This document shows, piece by piece, positions 8,591-16,014 of a stretch of DNA of 33,191 nt. Positions within the stretch are counted from its first letter, which is position 1, and every line of letters starts with the position of its first letter. The DNA is from Phycisphaerales bacterium (lineage in GTDB: Bacteria > Planctomycetota > Phycisphaerae > Phycisphaerales > UBA1924), in NCBI GenBank assembly GCA_015492715.1, contig WGEO01000054.1:1-33191 (forward strand), written 5' to 3'. A program made the translations under genes and the position numbers. The notes under the pieces were generated by a model. That model had not been told where the DNA came from and made no database searches. It saw nothing but the letters and a program-made list of their open reading frames with translations.

Positions 8591-9292
8591 GTGCCCGATC
8601 TTCCCGATCAACTCCTGCTTGTGGTCGCCTGGCCTCTCGAAGCCGAGCCGATCCTGCGGGCGCTCGAACTCGATCCCGAGCCGCCCCCCTTCTGGGTTCG
8701 ACGGGAGGTGGCCCCCGGGTGCGATCTCGTCGTCAGTGGAGTCTCCAAATCCAATGCGGCAGGGTGCGTCGCTCATTGCGTGGGTCCGGAGAAGGACACG
8801 GGAATCCTCGATGTCGGGCTGGCGGGGGTGCTCCCGGGAGCATGCGCACACTTGGGTGATCTCGTCCTCGCGACCAGAAGCATCTTTGCGGATGAGGGCA
8901 TCGAGACCCCCGCCGGATTCCAGACTTTCAACGAGATGGGGTTCGCCTTGCTCGATGGGTCCGACGAGGTCCCGATAACGCCCGCCTGGCGACATCGCCT
9001 TTCCGGATTCGTCGAGCACGAGGGCCCGATCGCGACGGTCTCGACCTGTGCCGGGACGGACGCACAAGCCGCACGCGTGCGCGCACGGACGGGGGCGATC
9101 TGCGAGGCCTGCGAGGGGGCGGCTGCGGGGCTGGTGGCCCATCGTCTGGGCCTGCCCTTTGCGGAGCTGCGGGTCCTGAGTAATACGACCGGGGACCGTG
9201 AGCATCAGCGCTGGGAGGCCCGGCGGGCACTGGATCGAATGGGCGAGGTTATCGCTCGCATCCTGCGAGGGCGGGTGCTGGTTCGTCGGTAG
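8591..9292 (+). CDS. mqnB: Futalosine hydrolase (MqnB) / nucleoside phosphorylase family
   Basis: 233 residues from GTG 8591; TTG at 8561 in frame is an alternative that would add ten residues. The fold is the purine nucleoside phosphorylase / MTAN type: N-terminal LLLVVAWPLEAEPIL, central DVGLAGVLPGA followed by GDLVLATRSIFADEG, and the ribose-binding region ICEACEGAAAGLVAH followed by LRVLSNTTGDR. The ADEG segment and the EGAA variant of the MEGAA motif fit futalosine hydrolase rather than MTA/SAH nucleosidase. That enzyme removes hypoxanthine from futalosine in the menaquinone pathway that starts from chorismate (MqnA-D). No other mqn gene lies nearby. No Shine-Dalgarno site is visible, and a -10-like hexamer sits directly before the start. 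MTAN is the main alternative. Confidence 0.75.
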   Translation: MPDLPDQLLLVVAWPLEAEPILRALELDPEPPPFWVRREVAPGCDLVVSGVSKSNAAGCVAHCVGPEKDTGILDVGLAGVLPGACAHLGDLVLATRSIFADEGIETPAGFQTFNEMGFALLDGSDEVPITPAWRHRLSGFVEHEGPIATVSTCAGTDAQAARVRARTGAICEACEGAAAGLVAHRLGLPFAELRVLSNTTGDREHQRWEARRALDRMGEVIARILRGRVLVRR

Positions 9293-9423
9293 CGGGTCTG
9301 CGGGCTGGGGCCTCTGTGCCGACGGCGTCGACCCCGTCGGGCTTGCCGGTCTCAACGAAGGCCCGATCCGGACCGATGCTCGCAGAGCGGGCACAGGTGC
9401 GCGCGCAGATTCCGGGGTCATCC

Positions 9424-10581
9424 ATGCTCTTTGGCGGCAGGCACAGGCAATCGGCGGGGGTGCTGGGGAAGGTGGCGTCATCGCGTCCCATCGCGGTCGA
9501 CTTCGGCGCCACCTGCATGAAGGTCCTGCAACTGAGTGCGGGCGATCCGCCCGGGCTGGTGGCGGCCGCGTGCGTGCCGACGCCCGAGCAGTTCCGTTAT
9601 AACGCGGGCCGGCGCCTGAACTGGCAGGTCGAGCAACTCGGTCCGATCATCCGCAAGGGTGGGTTCCGCGGGCGCCGCGTGGCGTGCGTCCTGCCGAGTT
9701 CCAGCACCTTCTGCAAGCACATGCAGGTTTCGCTGGGCGAGGGCGTTGATGCGCGGGCGGTCGTGGAGTCGGCGATCCCCGCGGAACTGAATTGCCCCGC
9801 CGAGGCGCTCATCATGCGTCATCACGAGGTGGGTCAGGTGGGCAAGACGGGAGGGCGCACGGAACTGATCTGCATGGCGACGCCCCGTGTGCTGGTCCAG
9901 AAGATCATGGACGCCCTGCGCAGGGCACGCCTCGAGGCCGTGGGGATGTACCCGGAGGTGCTCACGCTCCTGCGCGCGTTCGAGGGGCTGCGGGTTGCCG
10001 AGGCCGATCCGACGATGTACATCGACCTTGGCTGGTCGACGACGCGGATCGTGATCGCCCATGGGTCGGATCTGGTGTTTGCCCGCTCGATCGACATGGG
10101 CGGGCGTCAGTTCGACGAGGTCGTACAGCAGCGACTGAACTGCGATCCTGCGGGAGCCAATCGCACACGCCTGGAGTTGACGGATCTTGCTCCGACGGCT
10201 CCCGAGCCCGCTGCGACGACGGGCATGCCGCATCTGGACGCGCAGGTTCGCAGTGCGTCGGCGACCGCGACGGCTCCCGAGATCGACCTGAGCGAGCCGC
10301 TGGAGATGCTGACCGACGAGATCAGCATGTGCGTGCGGTACCACGCGTCGGTTTTTCCCGAGCATCAGATCGCATCGGCGGTCTTCGTGGGAGGGGAGGC
10401 CCGCCAGCGTGCGCTCTGCGAGCACATCGCCCGCACCCTGCGCCTGCCGGGGCATGCGGCGGACCCGATGGCGCGGGTCGCCCGCACGGGCAGAGAGACG
10501 GTCTCTGGTGTGGACCTCAAGGCCCAGCAGCCCGGCTGGGCGAGCGTGCTCGGCGCCTGCCTGAGCCCGACGGATCTGTAA
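9424..10581 (+). CDS. pilM: Type IV pilus assembly ATPase-fold protein PilM
   Basis: 385 residues from ATG 9424. The frame runs upstream to GTG 9316, but those residues look non-coding. Actin-like (FtsA/PilM) fold: phosphate-1 motif PIAVDFGATCMKVLQLSAG near residues 21-39, phosphate-2 motif YIDLGWSTTRIVIA in the middle, and an adenosine-type motif AVFVGGEARQRALCEHIA near the C terminus. PilM is the cytoplasmic ring component that binds the N terminus of PilN. A Thr/Ala/Pro-rich insert (near TGMPHLDAQVRSAS) interrupts the second half. There is no strong Shine-Dalgarno site before 9424. It is the first gene of the pilM-N-O-P-B operon, with 131 bases of unassigned sequence (9293-9423) between it and mqnB. 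Confidence 0.85.
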   Translation: MLFGGRHRQSAGVLGKVASSRPIAVDFGATCMKVLQLSAGDPPGLVAAACVPTPEQFRYNAGRRLNWQVEQLGPIIRKGGFRGRRVACVLPSSSTFCKHMQVSLGEGVDARAVVESAIPAELNCPAEALIMRHHEVGQVGKTGGRTELICMATPRVLVQKIMDALRRARLEAVGMYPEVLTLLRAFEGLRVAEADPTMYIDLGWSTTRIVIAHGSDLVFARSIDMGGRQFDEVVQQRLNCDPAGANRTRLELTDLAPTAPEPAATTGMPHLDAQVRSASATATAPEIDLSEPLEMLTDEISMCVRYHASVFPEHQIASAVFVGGEARQRALCEHIARTLRLPGHAADPMARVARTGRETVSGVDLKAQQPGWASVLGACLSPTDL

Positions 10582-10593
10582 GGAGGCGACGCG

Positions 10594-11427
10594 ATGTTCA
10601 AGACAACACGCCCGGACTCGGGCGGCTCGTTCCTTCCGGCGGATTATGTGCAGGCCAAGGCCGAGCATCGTGCCAACTTTCTGACCATCCTGCTCTTCCT
10701 CGTCATCATGTTCCTGCTCGTCAGTGCGTTCCTGATCACGAACCGCAGGTGGCAGGCGGTGCGGGAGCGCGACGCGGCCGTGTCCGTCGCATACGAGCAG
10801 GAGGCGGGCAAGATCAAGCAGTTGCACGAGCTGGAGCGCAGGCAGGCCGAGATCGCCGAGAAGGCCGAGATCGTCAACGCCCTGCACGAGCGGATCGGGC
10901 GTTCGGTCCTCCTCGCCGAGATCAACACACGCAGGCCCAACGACGATGTGGACATCCTGGAACTGGAACTCGAGGGCAAGCGGATCAAGACCCAGCCCAA
11001 GGCGGATCCCAGGCAGCGCAAGGGCAAGGTCCGGAACCTGAGCTCCAAGGCCCGCGTCCGCGAGAAGAATCAGGAGAACGATCGTCCCCGCGTCGAGCCG
11101 CCCCGTTTCGAGCACACGCTGAAGATCGTCGGGGTGAGCAGGGACAACGCCTCGATCACCGACTACCTCTCGGCCCTGGTCGATTGCCCGCTGCTGGAGC
11201 GGGTCGAACTGGCCTACATCGAGGAAACCATGCTCGAGGACGAGGACTTCCGCAAGTTCGAGATCCGTGCCCGCCTGCGCGACAGGGTCGATCCGCGCGA
11301 ACTCGATCTGGCCCGCTACGAGCAGTTGCGCGATGAGGTCGAGCAGGCAGACGGTGAGCACACGGGCGAGGAACGCACCGGCATGCTCGAGTCGATCTTT
11401 GCGACCTTCGGCGGGAAGGAGGGGTAA
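10594..11427 (+). CDS. pilN: PilN-like type IV pilus inner-membrane protein with basic insert
   Basis: 277 residues; AAGGAGG lies shortly before ATG 10594. PilN plan: short cytoplasmic N terminus (the PilM-binding part in the family; here SFLPADYVQAKAEH), one membrane helix (FLTILLFLVIMFLLVSAFLI, about residues 30-49), a coiled coil (VAYEQEAGKIKQLHELERRQ) and a C-terminal ferredoxin-like domain (FEHTLKIVGVSRDNASITDY onward). At 277 residues it is longer than usual (~180-200). Much of the difference is a Lys/Arg-rich low-complexity stretch between about residues 125 and 168. Operon position after pilM supports the assignment, though sequence identity to classical PilN is low. Confidence 0.75.
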   Translation: MFKTTRPDSGGSFLPADYVQAKAEHRANFLTILLFLVIMFLLVSAFLITNRRWQAVRERDAAVSVAYEQEAGKIKQLHELERRQAEIAEKAEIVNALHERIGRSVLLAEINTRRPNDDVDILELELEGKRIKTQPKADPRQRKGKVRNLSSKARVREKNQENDRPRVEPPRFEHTLKIVGVSRDNASITDYLSALVDCPLLERVELAYIEETMLEDEDFRKFEIRARLRDRVDPRELDLARYEQLRDEVEQADGEHTGEERTGMLESIFATFGGKEG

Positions 11428-11430
11428 CCC

Positions 11431-11976
11431 ATGCGGTTCGGAGCCCGTGAACTGGTCCTGGTCGTCGTCCTGCTGGCAATCCCGGTTGCGAGTTACTTCC
11501 TTGTCTTCCAGCCCCAGAACGAGGCGATCGAGGTCGCCCTGAAGGAGATCGAGCACAAGGAACGCACGCTCGAGAAGCTCAAGCAGGAGACCGCACGCAC
11601 GGACGACCTGGCGCGCGCCATCGAGCAGTTCGAGGAGAAGATCGCCGATGTCGAGGCGCAGCTGCCCAGCGACAAGGGCGTGGACTCCATCGTCCGTCAG
11701 GTCTCGGACCTGGCCGTCGAGGCGGGGCTGGCCTCCCCCGCGCTCAAGAGCGAGGATCCGGTCCCGGCGGGGCTGTACTTCGAGCAGCCCCTGGCGATGT
11801 CCACCGTCGGCAGGTGGAAGGACAGCGGGTTCTACGAGTTCCTGCTTGCGCTCGAACGCCTGCCCCGCAAGACACGGATCCCATCGATGAAACTCAAGCG
11901 CGACTCGAAGAACGACGGTATGTTCGAGATCGAGTTCACGCTGAGCATCTACTTCCAGGACGGGGACCAGTCATGA
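11431..11976 (+). CDS. pilO: PilO-like type IV pilus inner-membrane protein
   Basis: 181 residues starting three bases after the pilN stop, with GGAGGGG immediately upstream. One N-terminal membrane helix (ELVLVVVLLAIPVASYFLVF) is followed by a coiled coil (EIEHKERTLEKLKQETAR through FEEKIADVEAQLPSD) and a compact C-terminal domain ending in FEIEFTLSIYFQ. This is the PilO arrangement. PilO pairs with PilN in the periplasm to form the alignment complex linking the PilM ring to PilP and the outer-membrane secretin. The stop codon overlaps the start of the next gene (ATGA). Confidence 0.8.
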   Translation: MRFGARELVLVVVLLAIPVASYFLVFQPQNEAIEVALKEIEHKERTLEKLKQETARTDDLARAIEQFEEKIADVEAQLPSDKGVDSIVRQVSDLAVEAGLASPALKSEDPVPAGLYFEQPLAMSTVGRWKDSGFYEFLLALERLPRKTRIPSMKLKRDSKNDGMFEIEFTLSIYFQDGDQS

Positions 11977-12650
11977 GCAACGAGTTGCACGAATCGCAGA
12001 ACCAGGCAGACCATCACCCTGCCCACGCGATGTTCCATGCCATCGACAGTGATGACGAGTCCCTTGCGCCGCCGCCCGCTCGCAAGATCCCCACGACGCA
12101 CATCACCGCGGCGTTCGTCGCGATCGTCGGAGGCGCATCCATATTCGCCATGCGTCAGATGGGCATGAAGAGCGGCATGGACTTCTCGTCCCGTCCGATC
12201 GCCTTCGAGAGCGAGTACAGCCCCGAGGATCATGCACGGTTCCAGCGTGTGCTCGCGGAACTCGAGATGAGCGACATGCTCGTGCAGATCCCGCCGGAGC
12301 ACGCGGGCAGCAATCCGTTCTTCCTCGGCATCCAGCGTGAGGATCCGAACGCGGGGCGCCAGGCCGACGCCGCAGAACGCGAGCGTCAGCGCCGCCAAGA
12401 GCAGGCCCGCCGGGCCGCCGAGGCCCGCCTTGCGCAGATCCAGGGAGCACTGGAGCGGCTGCGTCTGGGGACCATCGTGACCGGGCGTGTGCCCGTGGCG
12501 ACGATCAACGATGAGATCGTGCGGGTCGGGGATGTCGTCGACGAGATGTTCACGGTAGTCGAGATCCAGCCCTCGGCGGTCACGCTCGAGGCCGACGGCG
12601 TGCGCTACACCATCACACCCCAGAGCCACGGCCCGGGCGCCGGCCACTGA
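11973..12650 (+). CDS. PilP/GspC-like protein of the pilus alignment complex
   Basis: 225 residues from the ATG in the ATGA overlap with pilO. An acidic cytoplasmic N terminus precedes one membrane helix (HITAAFVAIVGGASIFAM, about residues 43-60). A long linker follows, with an Arg/Ala/Gln-rich helix (residues ~130-160). The C-terminal ~60 residues form a small beta domain: GTIVTGRVPVATINDEIV, RVGDVVDEMFTVVEIQP and VTLEADGVRYTI. This last part resembles the PilP/GspC homology region that contacts the secretin. PilP is usually a lipoprotein; this one has a membrane helix and no lipobox, more like GspC. The function is inferred from domain shape and operon position between pilO and pilB. Confidence 0.6.
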   Translation: MSNELHESQNQADHHPAHAMFHAIDSDDESLAPPPARKIPTTHITAAFVAIVGGASIFAMRQMGMKSGMDFSSRPIAFESEYSPEDHARFQRVLAELEMSDMLVQIPPEHAGSNPFFLGIQREDPNAGRQADAAERERQRRQEQARRAAEARLAQIQGALERLRLGTIVTGRVPVATINDEIVRVGDVVDEMFTVVEIQPSAVTLEADGVRYTITPQSHGPGAGH

Positions 12651-12676
12651 CACATCCGCCACGACAGGGAGTCGCC

Positions 12677-14683
12677 GTGGGCAAGTACAACATCGACGAC
12701 ATCCTGGATCGACTGGGCGTGGATGCGGAGACCAGTGTCCCGCGCCGACGCCAGCCCGCACAACAGGAACAGGAGGAGGCCGCCCCCTCGCACACGATCG
12801 ACAAGGCGGAGCAGGCGTTCAGCCCGCTCCCGTCGATGCCCGCGCACCAGAAGCGGCCGGGCGCCGATCGCGACGATCCCGCGGCCCGCGCCAGGAGTGC
12901 CGATATCGCCGAACCCCTGGTCGGCAACGCCATCAACGAGATCTACACGCCCGACGGCGAGGGCGACGGCGAGGACCACCTGGCCCTGGGCGAGGTGCTG
13001 GTCTCGCGCGGCGCGATCACGCGCGAGCAGCTCACCAGCGCTCAGCAGGTGCTCAAGCAGAGCCCGAACCAGACGCTCCAGCAGATCCTGATCGAGCAGG
13101 GCGCCGACGAGGTCGAGATCCAGCGGGCCGTCGCCGAGCTCGCCCGCGTGCCCTTCGAGCGCATCGATCTGGAGAAGGGCCTGGAGGGCGGGTTCGACGG
13201 CAGGCTCCTGCAGCGCCTGGGAGTGGAATACTGCAAGGAGCACCTCGTCATCCCGCTGCGCACCGAGGGCAAGCGCGTCGTCATCGGCGCAACACGCCCC
13301 GACGATGTCTTCCGCATCGACGAGATCAAGCGCATGCTCGGGGTGCCGGCGATCAAACTGGTGCTCGTCGCCGCCTTCGATGTCCGCGGAGCGCTCGAGA
13401 TCGTCGGCGAGAGCGAAGAAGAGAGCGAAGACCTCTCCGATATCCTCGCCGATGTCGACGAGTCCGATGTCGAGGTGGCCAAGGAAGGCTCGGAAGACAT
13501 CAATCTGGAGGCCAAGGCCGGCGAGAGCCCGGTCATCCGCTATGTCAACTACATCATCCAGACGGCGATCAAGGAGGGCGCAAGCGACATCCACATCGAG
13601 CCGGGCGAGAAGAAACTCAAGGTCCGCTTCCGCATCGACGGGCAGCTCTTCGAGATGATGAACCCGCCCCTGTCCATGAGCGCCGCCATCACCAGCCGGC
13701 TCAAGATCATGGCGAACCTGGACATCTCCGAGCGGCGCGTCCCGCAGGACGGCAGGATCAAGTGCACCGTCCAGGGACGCAAGCTCGACCTGCGCGTCTC
13801 GACGCTTCCGACGCCGTTCGGCGAGAAGACCGTCATGCGCATCCTCGACACCAAGAGCATCAATGTCAGGCTCGAGGATCTCGGATTCAGCGATGAGACG
13901 CTCGAACTCTGGCGCGCTCAGATCAAGGCCCCGCACGGGATCGTTCTCGTGACCGGCCCCACCGGCTCGGGCAAGACCACCACGCTCTATTCCTCCCTCC
14001 GCCAGCTCGACAAGAACAAACTCAATGTCTCGACCGTCGAGGACCCGGTCGAATACTCCCTCGACGGCATCACCCAGACGCAGGTCCACGACAAGATCGG
14101 GATGACCTTTCCCGTCGCGCTGCGGGCCCTCCTGCGACAGGACCCCGATGTCATCATGATCGGCGAGATCCGCGACCACCAGACCGCCCTCATCGCCGTC
14201 CAGGCAGCCCTCACGGGACACCTCGTGCTCAGCACTTTGCACACCAACGACGCCCCGAGTTCCATCACCCGCCTGGTCAATATCGGTCTGGAGCCCTTCC
14301 TGCTCGGGGCGGCGGTCAACGGCGTGCTCGCCCAGCGCCTCGTCCGACGCCTCTGCCAGCACTGCAAGAAGCAGGGCGCCGCCAGCGACGAGATGCGCGA
14401 GTACCTGGAGATGCAGGGCATCGACGCGAGCAACATCTGGGAGGCCGAGGGCTGCGACAAGTGCCGAAACACCGGCTACGCAGGTCGCGTCGGCATCTAC
14501 GAACTGCTCGTCGTCGACGACGGGCTCCGCGATGTCATCGCCCGCAATCCCAATGTCGCCGAGTTCCGGCGCATGTGCCTCGAGCGCGGCATGGTCTCGC
14601 TGCGCGACGACGGCATGCAGAAGGTCGCCGCCGGCCTGACCAGCGTGCAGGAAGTCCTGCGCGTCACCAAGGAAGCCGCATAG
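12677..14683 (+). CDS. pilB: Type IV pilus / type II secretion assembly ATPase (PilB/GspE)
   Basis: 668 residues from GTG 12677 (GKYNIDDILDRLG). A Gln/Glu/Ala-rich linker (residues ~15-95) leads to an MshEN-type N-terminal domain (LALGEVLVSRGAITREQL), an acidic segment rich in Glu/Asp (~240-275), then the T2SSE ATPase core. Walker A is GPTGSGKT at 427-434. The Asp box lies around TLPTPFGEKTVMRIL, Walker B is DPDVIMIGEIRD near 489-500, and the His box is HLVLSTLHTND. A C-terminal zinc module has two CxxC pairs, CQHC (~561) and CDKC (~594). Extension ATPases such as PilB carry this tetracysteine element, whereas PilT lacks it. It is the last gene of the pil operon; no pilC, pilT or pilQ is in the window. 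GspE of a type II secretion system is the alternative. Confidence 0.9.
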   Translation: MGKYNIDDILDRLGVDAETSVPRRRQPAQQEQEEAAPSHTIDKAEQAFSPLPSMPAHQKRPGADRDDPAARARSADIAEPLVGNAINEIYTPDGEGDGEDHLALGEVLVSRGAITREQLTSAQQVLKQSPNQTLQQILIEQGADEVEIQRAVAELARVPFERIDLEKGLEGGFDGRLLQRLGVEYCKEHLVIPLRTEGKRVVIGATRPDDVFRIDEIKRMLGVPAIKLVLVAAFDVRGALEIVGESEEESEDLSDILADVDESDVEVAKEGSEDINLEAKAGESPVIRYVNYIIQTAIKEGASDIHIEPGEKKLKVRFRIDGQLFEMMNPPLSMSAAITSRLKIMANLDISERRVPQDGRIKCTVQGRKLDLRVSTLPTPFGEKTVMRILDTKSINVRLEDLGFSDETLELWRAQIKAPHGIVLVTGPTGSGKTTTLYSSLRQLDKNKLNVSTVEDPVEYSLDGITQTQVHDKIGMTFPVALRALLRQDPDVIMIGEIRDHQTALIAVQAALTGHLVLSTLHTNDAPSSITRLVNIGLEPFLLGAAVNGVLAQRLVRRLCQHCKKQGAASDEMREYLEMQGIDASNIWEAEGCDKCRNTGYAGRVGIYELLVVDDGLRDVIARNPNVAEFRRMCLERGMVSLRDDGMQKVAAGLTSVQEVLRVTKEAA

Positions 14684-14764
14684 CCCTGCGCACGGCTTGC
14701 CACATATGACACAAGCCCCCGGCGCGGGGCAAGAATCGTGACGCTTCCCTATCTGTCGGGCGTG

Positions 14765-14791
14765 TGGGTCATAAACCCCATTTTTATCTTT
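14765..14791 (+). terminator. Possible intrinsic terminator after pilB
   Basis: A short imperfect stem (TGGGT, loop cataa, ACCCCA with one bulged base) is followed directly by TTTTTATCTTTCTTT. The stem is only 4-5 bp, so termination may be weak. The following polypyrimidine run could strengthen it. Confidence 0.4.
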
Positions 14792-14824
14792 CTTTCTCTT
14801 TCTCCCTCTCTCGTCGACCGTGGT

Positions 14825-14830
14825 TATACT
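14825..14830 (+). promoter_or_regulatory. Candidate -10 box (TATACT) for the W-P-x-N-H repeat genes
   Basis: TATACT is one of the best -10 matches in the window, 38 bases before the start at 14869. No TTGACA-like -35 is seen 16-18 bases upstream, where the sequence is a polypyrimidine tract. The leader would be ~32 bases and carries AGGAAG eight bases before the start codon. Confidence 0.45.
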
Positions 14831-14868
14831 CCCGGCACTGATACCGCCAGAAATAGGAAGAATCCTCA

Positions 14869-16014
14869 ATGGATATTGGCATCATGAAGAGGCACAGGGT
14901 GTTGAGCGGCCTGGCGGGAGCCGCCGCGCTGGCGTCCATGGTCCACGCGCAGCAGATTCCAGATTTGGACGAGGATGGACGGATCTCGTTCGATGAGTTT
15001 GCCCTGGCCCTCCGCGATCGCCTGCAGAACCAGCCGATCCGGGACCTCGACGGCAACGGCATGATCGACGAGCAGGAGTTCAGACAGGCCATCGTCGATC
15101 TCTGGCATGTCATGCAGGGCGATGTCAATGGCGACGGCGTCATCGACGAGGACGACCTCGCCATCGTGGGCGCCAATCAGGGGCTCGTGGATGTGCCGTA
15201 CACCGTCGGCGACCCGGATCTGGATGGCGATGTCGATATCGATGACTTCCTGCTGACACTGGCGCAGATGGGATCGCCGGTCGTCGGCGACGACGACGAA
15301 GCCGTCCGCACCATCGCGCTCGTCGCCGCCTATGCCGCAACCATCGGCACGGCGGAAAGCCCGGTACATCACACATACTTCTCATCGACATGGCCGCCGG
15401 ATCACAACGGCGCCAAGAGCGACTTCTGGCCGCCGGATCACTCGGGCGGCATCAGCGGCCAGTGGGAGCGGGACGACCTCACGCACAACATCCTGCAGAG
15501 CGAACTCTGGCCGGGGAATCATCTCTATGTGTACAGCCAGATGTGGGATCAGTCGAGCCATGTCGTCGAGACCAGCACGCAGGTCTGGCCGTCCAATCAC
15601 TGGTTCCGTGTCAGTCTCGACTGGCCCGATGACCATGCGCCCGAGACGAGCCGGACCTGGCCGTCGAACCATCAGGTCGGCAACAGTGCGTTACAGGAGC
15701 CCTCGGACCACCATGCCCAGCCGAGCAGTCGCTGGCTCCACGCCGTGGACCTCAGCTCCGAGCGATGGCCGCCCAATCACGATCGGACCATGAGCCACGG
15801 CTGGCAGACGCACGATCGGGAGTTGAGCCTCCTCTGGCCGCCGAACCACTTCAGCGGTCCCTCGAGCACATGGCCCGACGACACACACTGGTCGGCGAAT
15901 CACTTTCTCTATCTGTCGAAGTCCCAGGGGCTGCCGCCCCGTGATGTCAGGTTCCCGCCAGATCATGACTACGGGACAACATTCCGCGACGCGATCGACA
16001 TGCTCACGCCATGA
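14869..16014 (+). CDS. Secreted EF-hand/dockerin protein with W-P-x-[N/D]-H repeats
   Basis: 381 residues; AGGAAG lies 8 bases before ATG 14869 (ATG 14884 is an internal alternative). Signal peptide with likely cleavage after V-H-A (residue 27). Four calcium-binding loops follow with ligands in canonical spacing: D32-E43, D59-E70 (EF-hand type, Glu at position 12), D85-D96 and D115-D126 (dockerin type, GDVNGDGVIDEDDL). From residue 172 to ~349 the protein is a 12-residue repeat, S-x-x-W-P-x-[N/D]-H-x-x-x-x. Trp sits at 175, 187, 199, 214, 226, 240, 252, 264, 289, 300, 312, 323 and 335; Gln replaces it at 276. I know no named domain for this repeat. The stop overlaps the start of the next gene, which ends in three copies of the same repeat. 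Secretion and Ca2+ binding are well supported; function is unknown. Confidence 0.85.
   Translation: MDIGIMKRHRVLSGLAGAAALASMVHAQQIPDLDEDGRISFDEFALALRDRLQNQPIRDLDGNGMIDEQEFRQAIVDLWHVMQGDVNGDGVIDEDDLAIVGANQGLVDVPYTVGDPDLDGDVDIDDFLLTLAQMGSPVVGDDDEAVRTIALVAAYAATIGTAESPVHHTYFSSTWPPDHNGAKSDFWPPDHSGGISGQWERDDLTHNILQSELWPGNHLYVYSQMWDQSSHVVETSTQVWPSNHWFRVSLDWPDDHAPETSRTWPSNHQVGNSALQEPSDHHAQPSSRWLHAVDLSSERWPPNHDRTMSHGWQTHDRELSLLWPPNHFSGPSSTWPDDTHWSANHFLYLSKSQGLPPRDVRFPPDHDYGTTFRDAIDMLTP
15382..15915 (+). repeat. About fourteen W-P-x-[N/D]-H repeat units, ~36 bases each
   Basis: The coding repeat period is mostly 12 residues (36 bases), with some units of 11, 13, 14 or 15. The best-kept positions are Ser three residues before Trp, then Trp, Pro, Asn/Asp and His. 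Codons vary between units, for example TGGCCGCCGGATCAC in the first two and TGGCCGTCCAATCAC later. The repeat is therefore kept at protein level and is not a recent DNA expansion. Confidence 0.85.

Noticed and set aside
6487-8859. 790-codon plus-strand frame antisense to the adaptor gene
   Set aside because: The Leu-rich repeats it shows are the complement of the adaptor's coiled coil.
9293-9423. In-frame extension of pilM to GTG 9316
   Set aside because: The added residues lack similarity to PilM N termini, and the family motif lies at the expected distance from ATG 9424.
14712-14729. Small GC hairpin (GCCCC/GGGGC) after pilB as a terminator
   Set aside because: Five base pairs and no T-run; the better candidate is at 14765-14791.
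12605-14869. 754-codon frame antisense to pilB, and similar ones at 4238-6400, 9478-11556 and 22170-24041
   Set aside because: All mirror strongly supported genes and have no motif, signal peptide or ribosome site of their own.
15382-15915. The 36-base periodicity as a CRISPR-like or DNA satellite repeat
   Set aside because: Units differ in nucleotide sequence and length, and conserved positions are codons for Trp, Pro, Asn/Asp and His, so it is a protein repeat.
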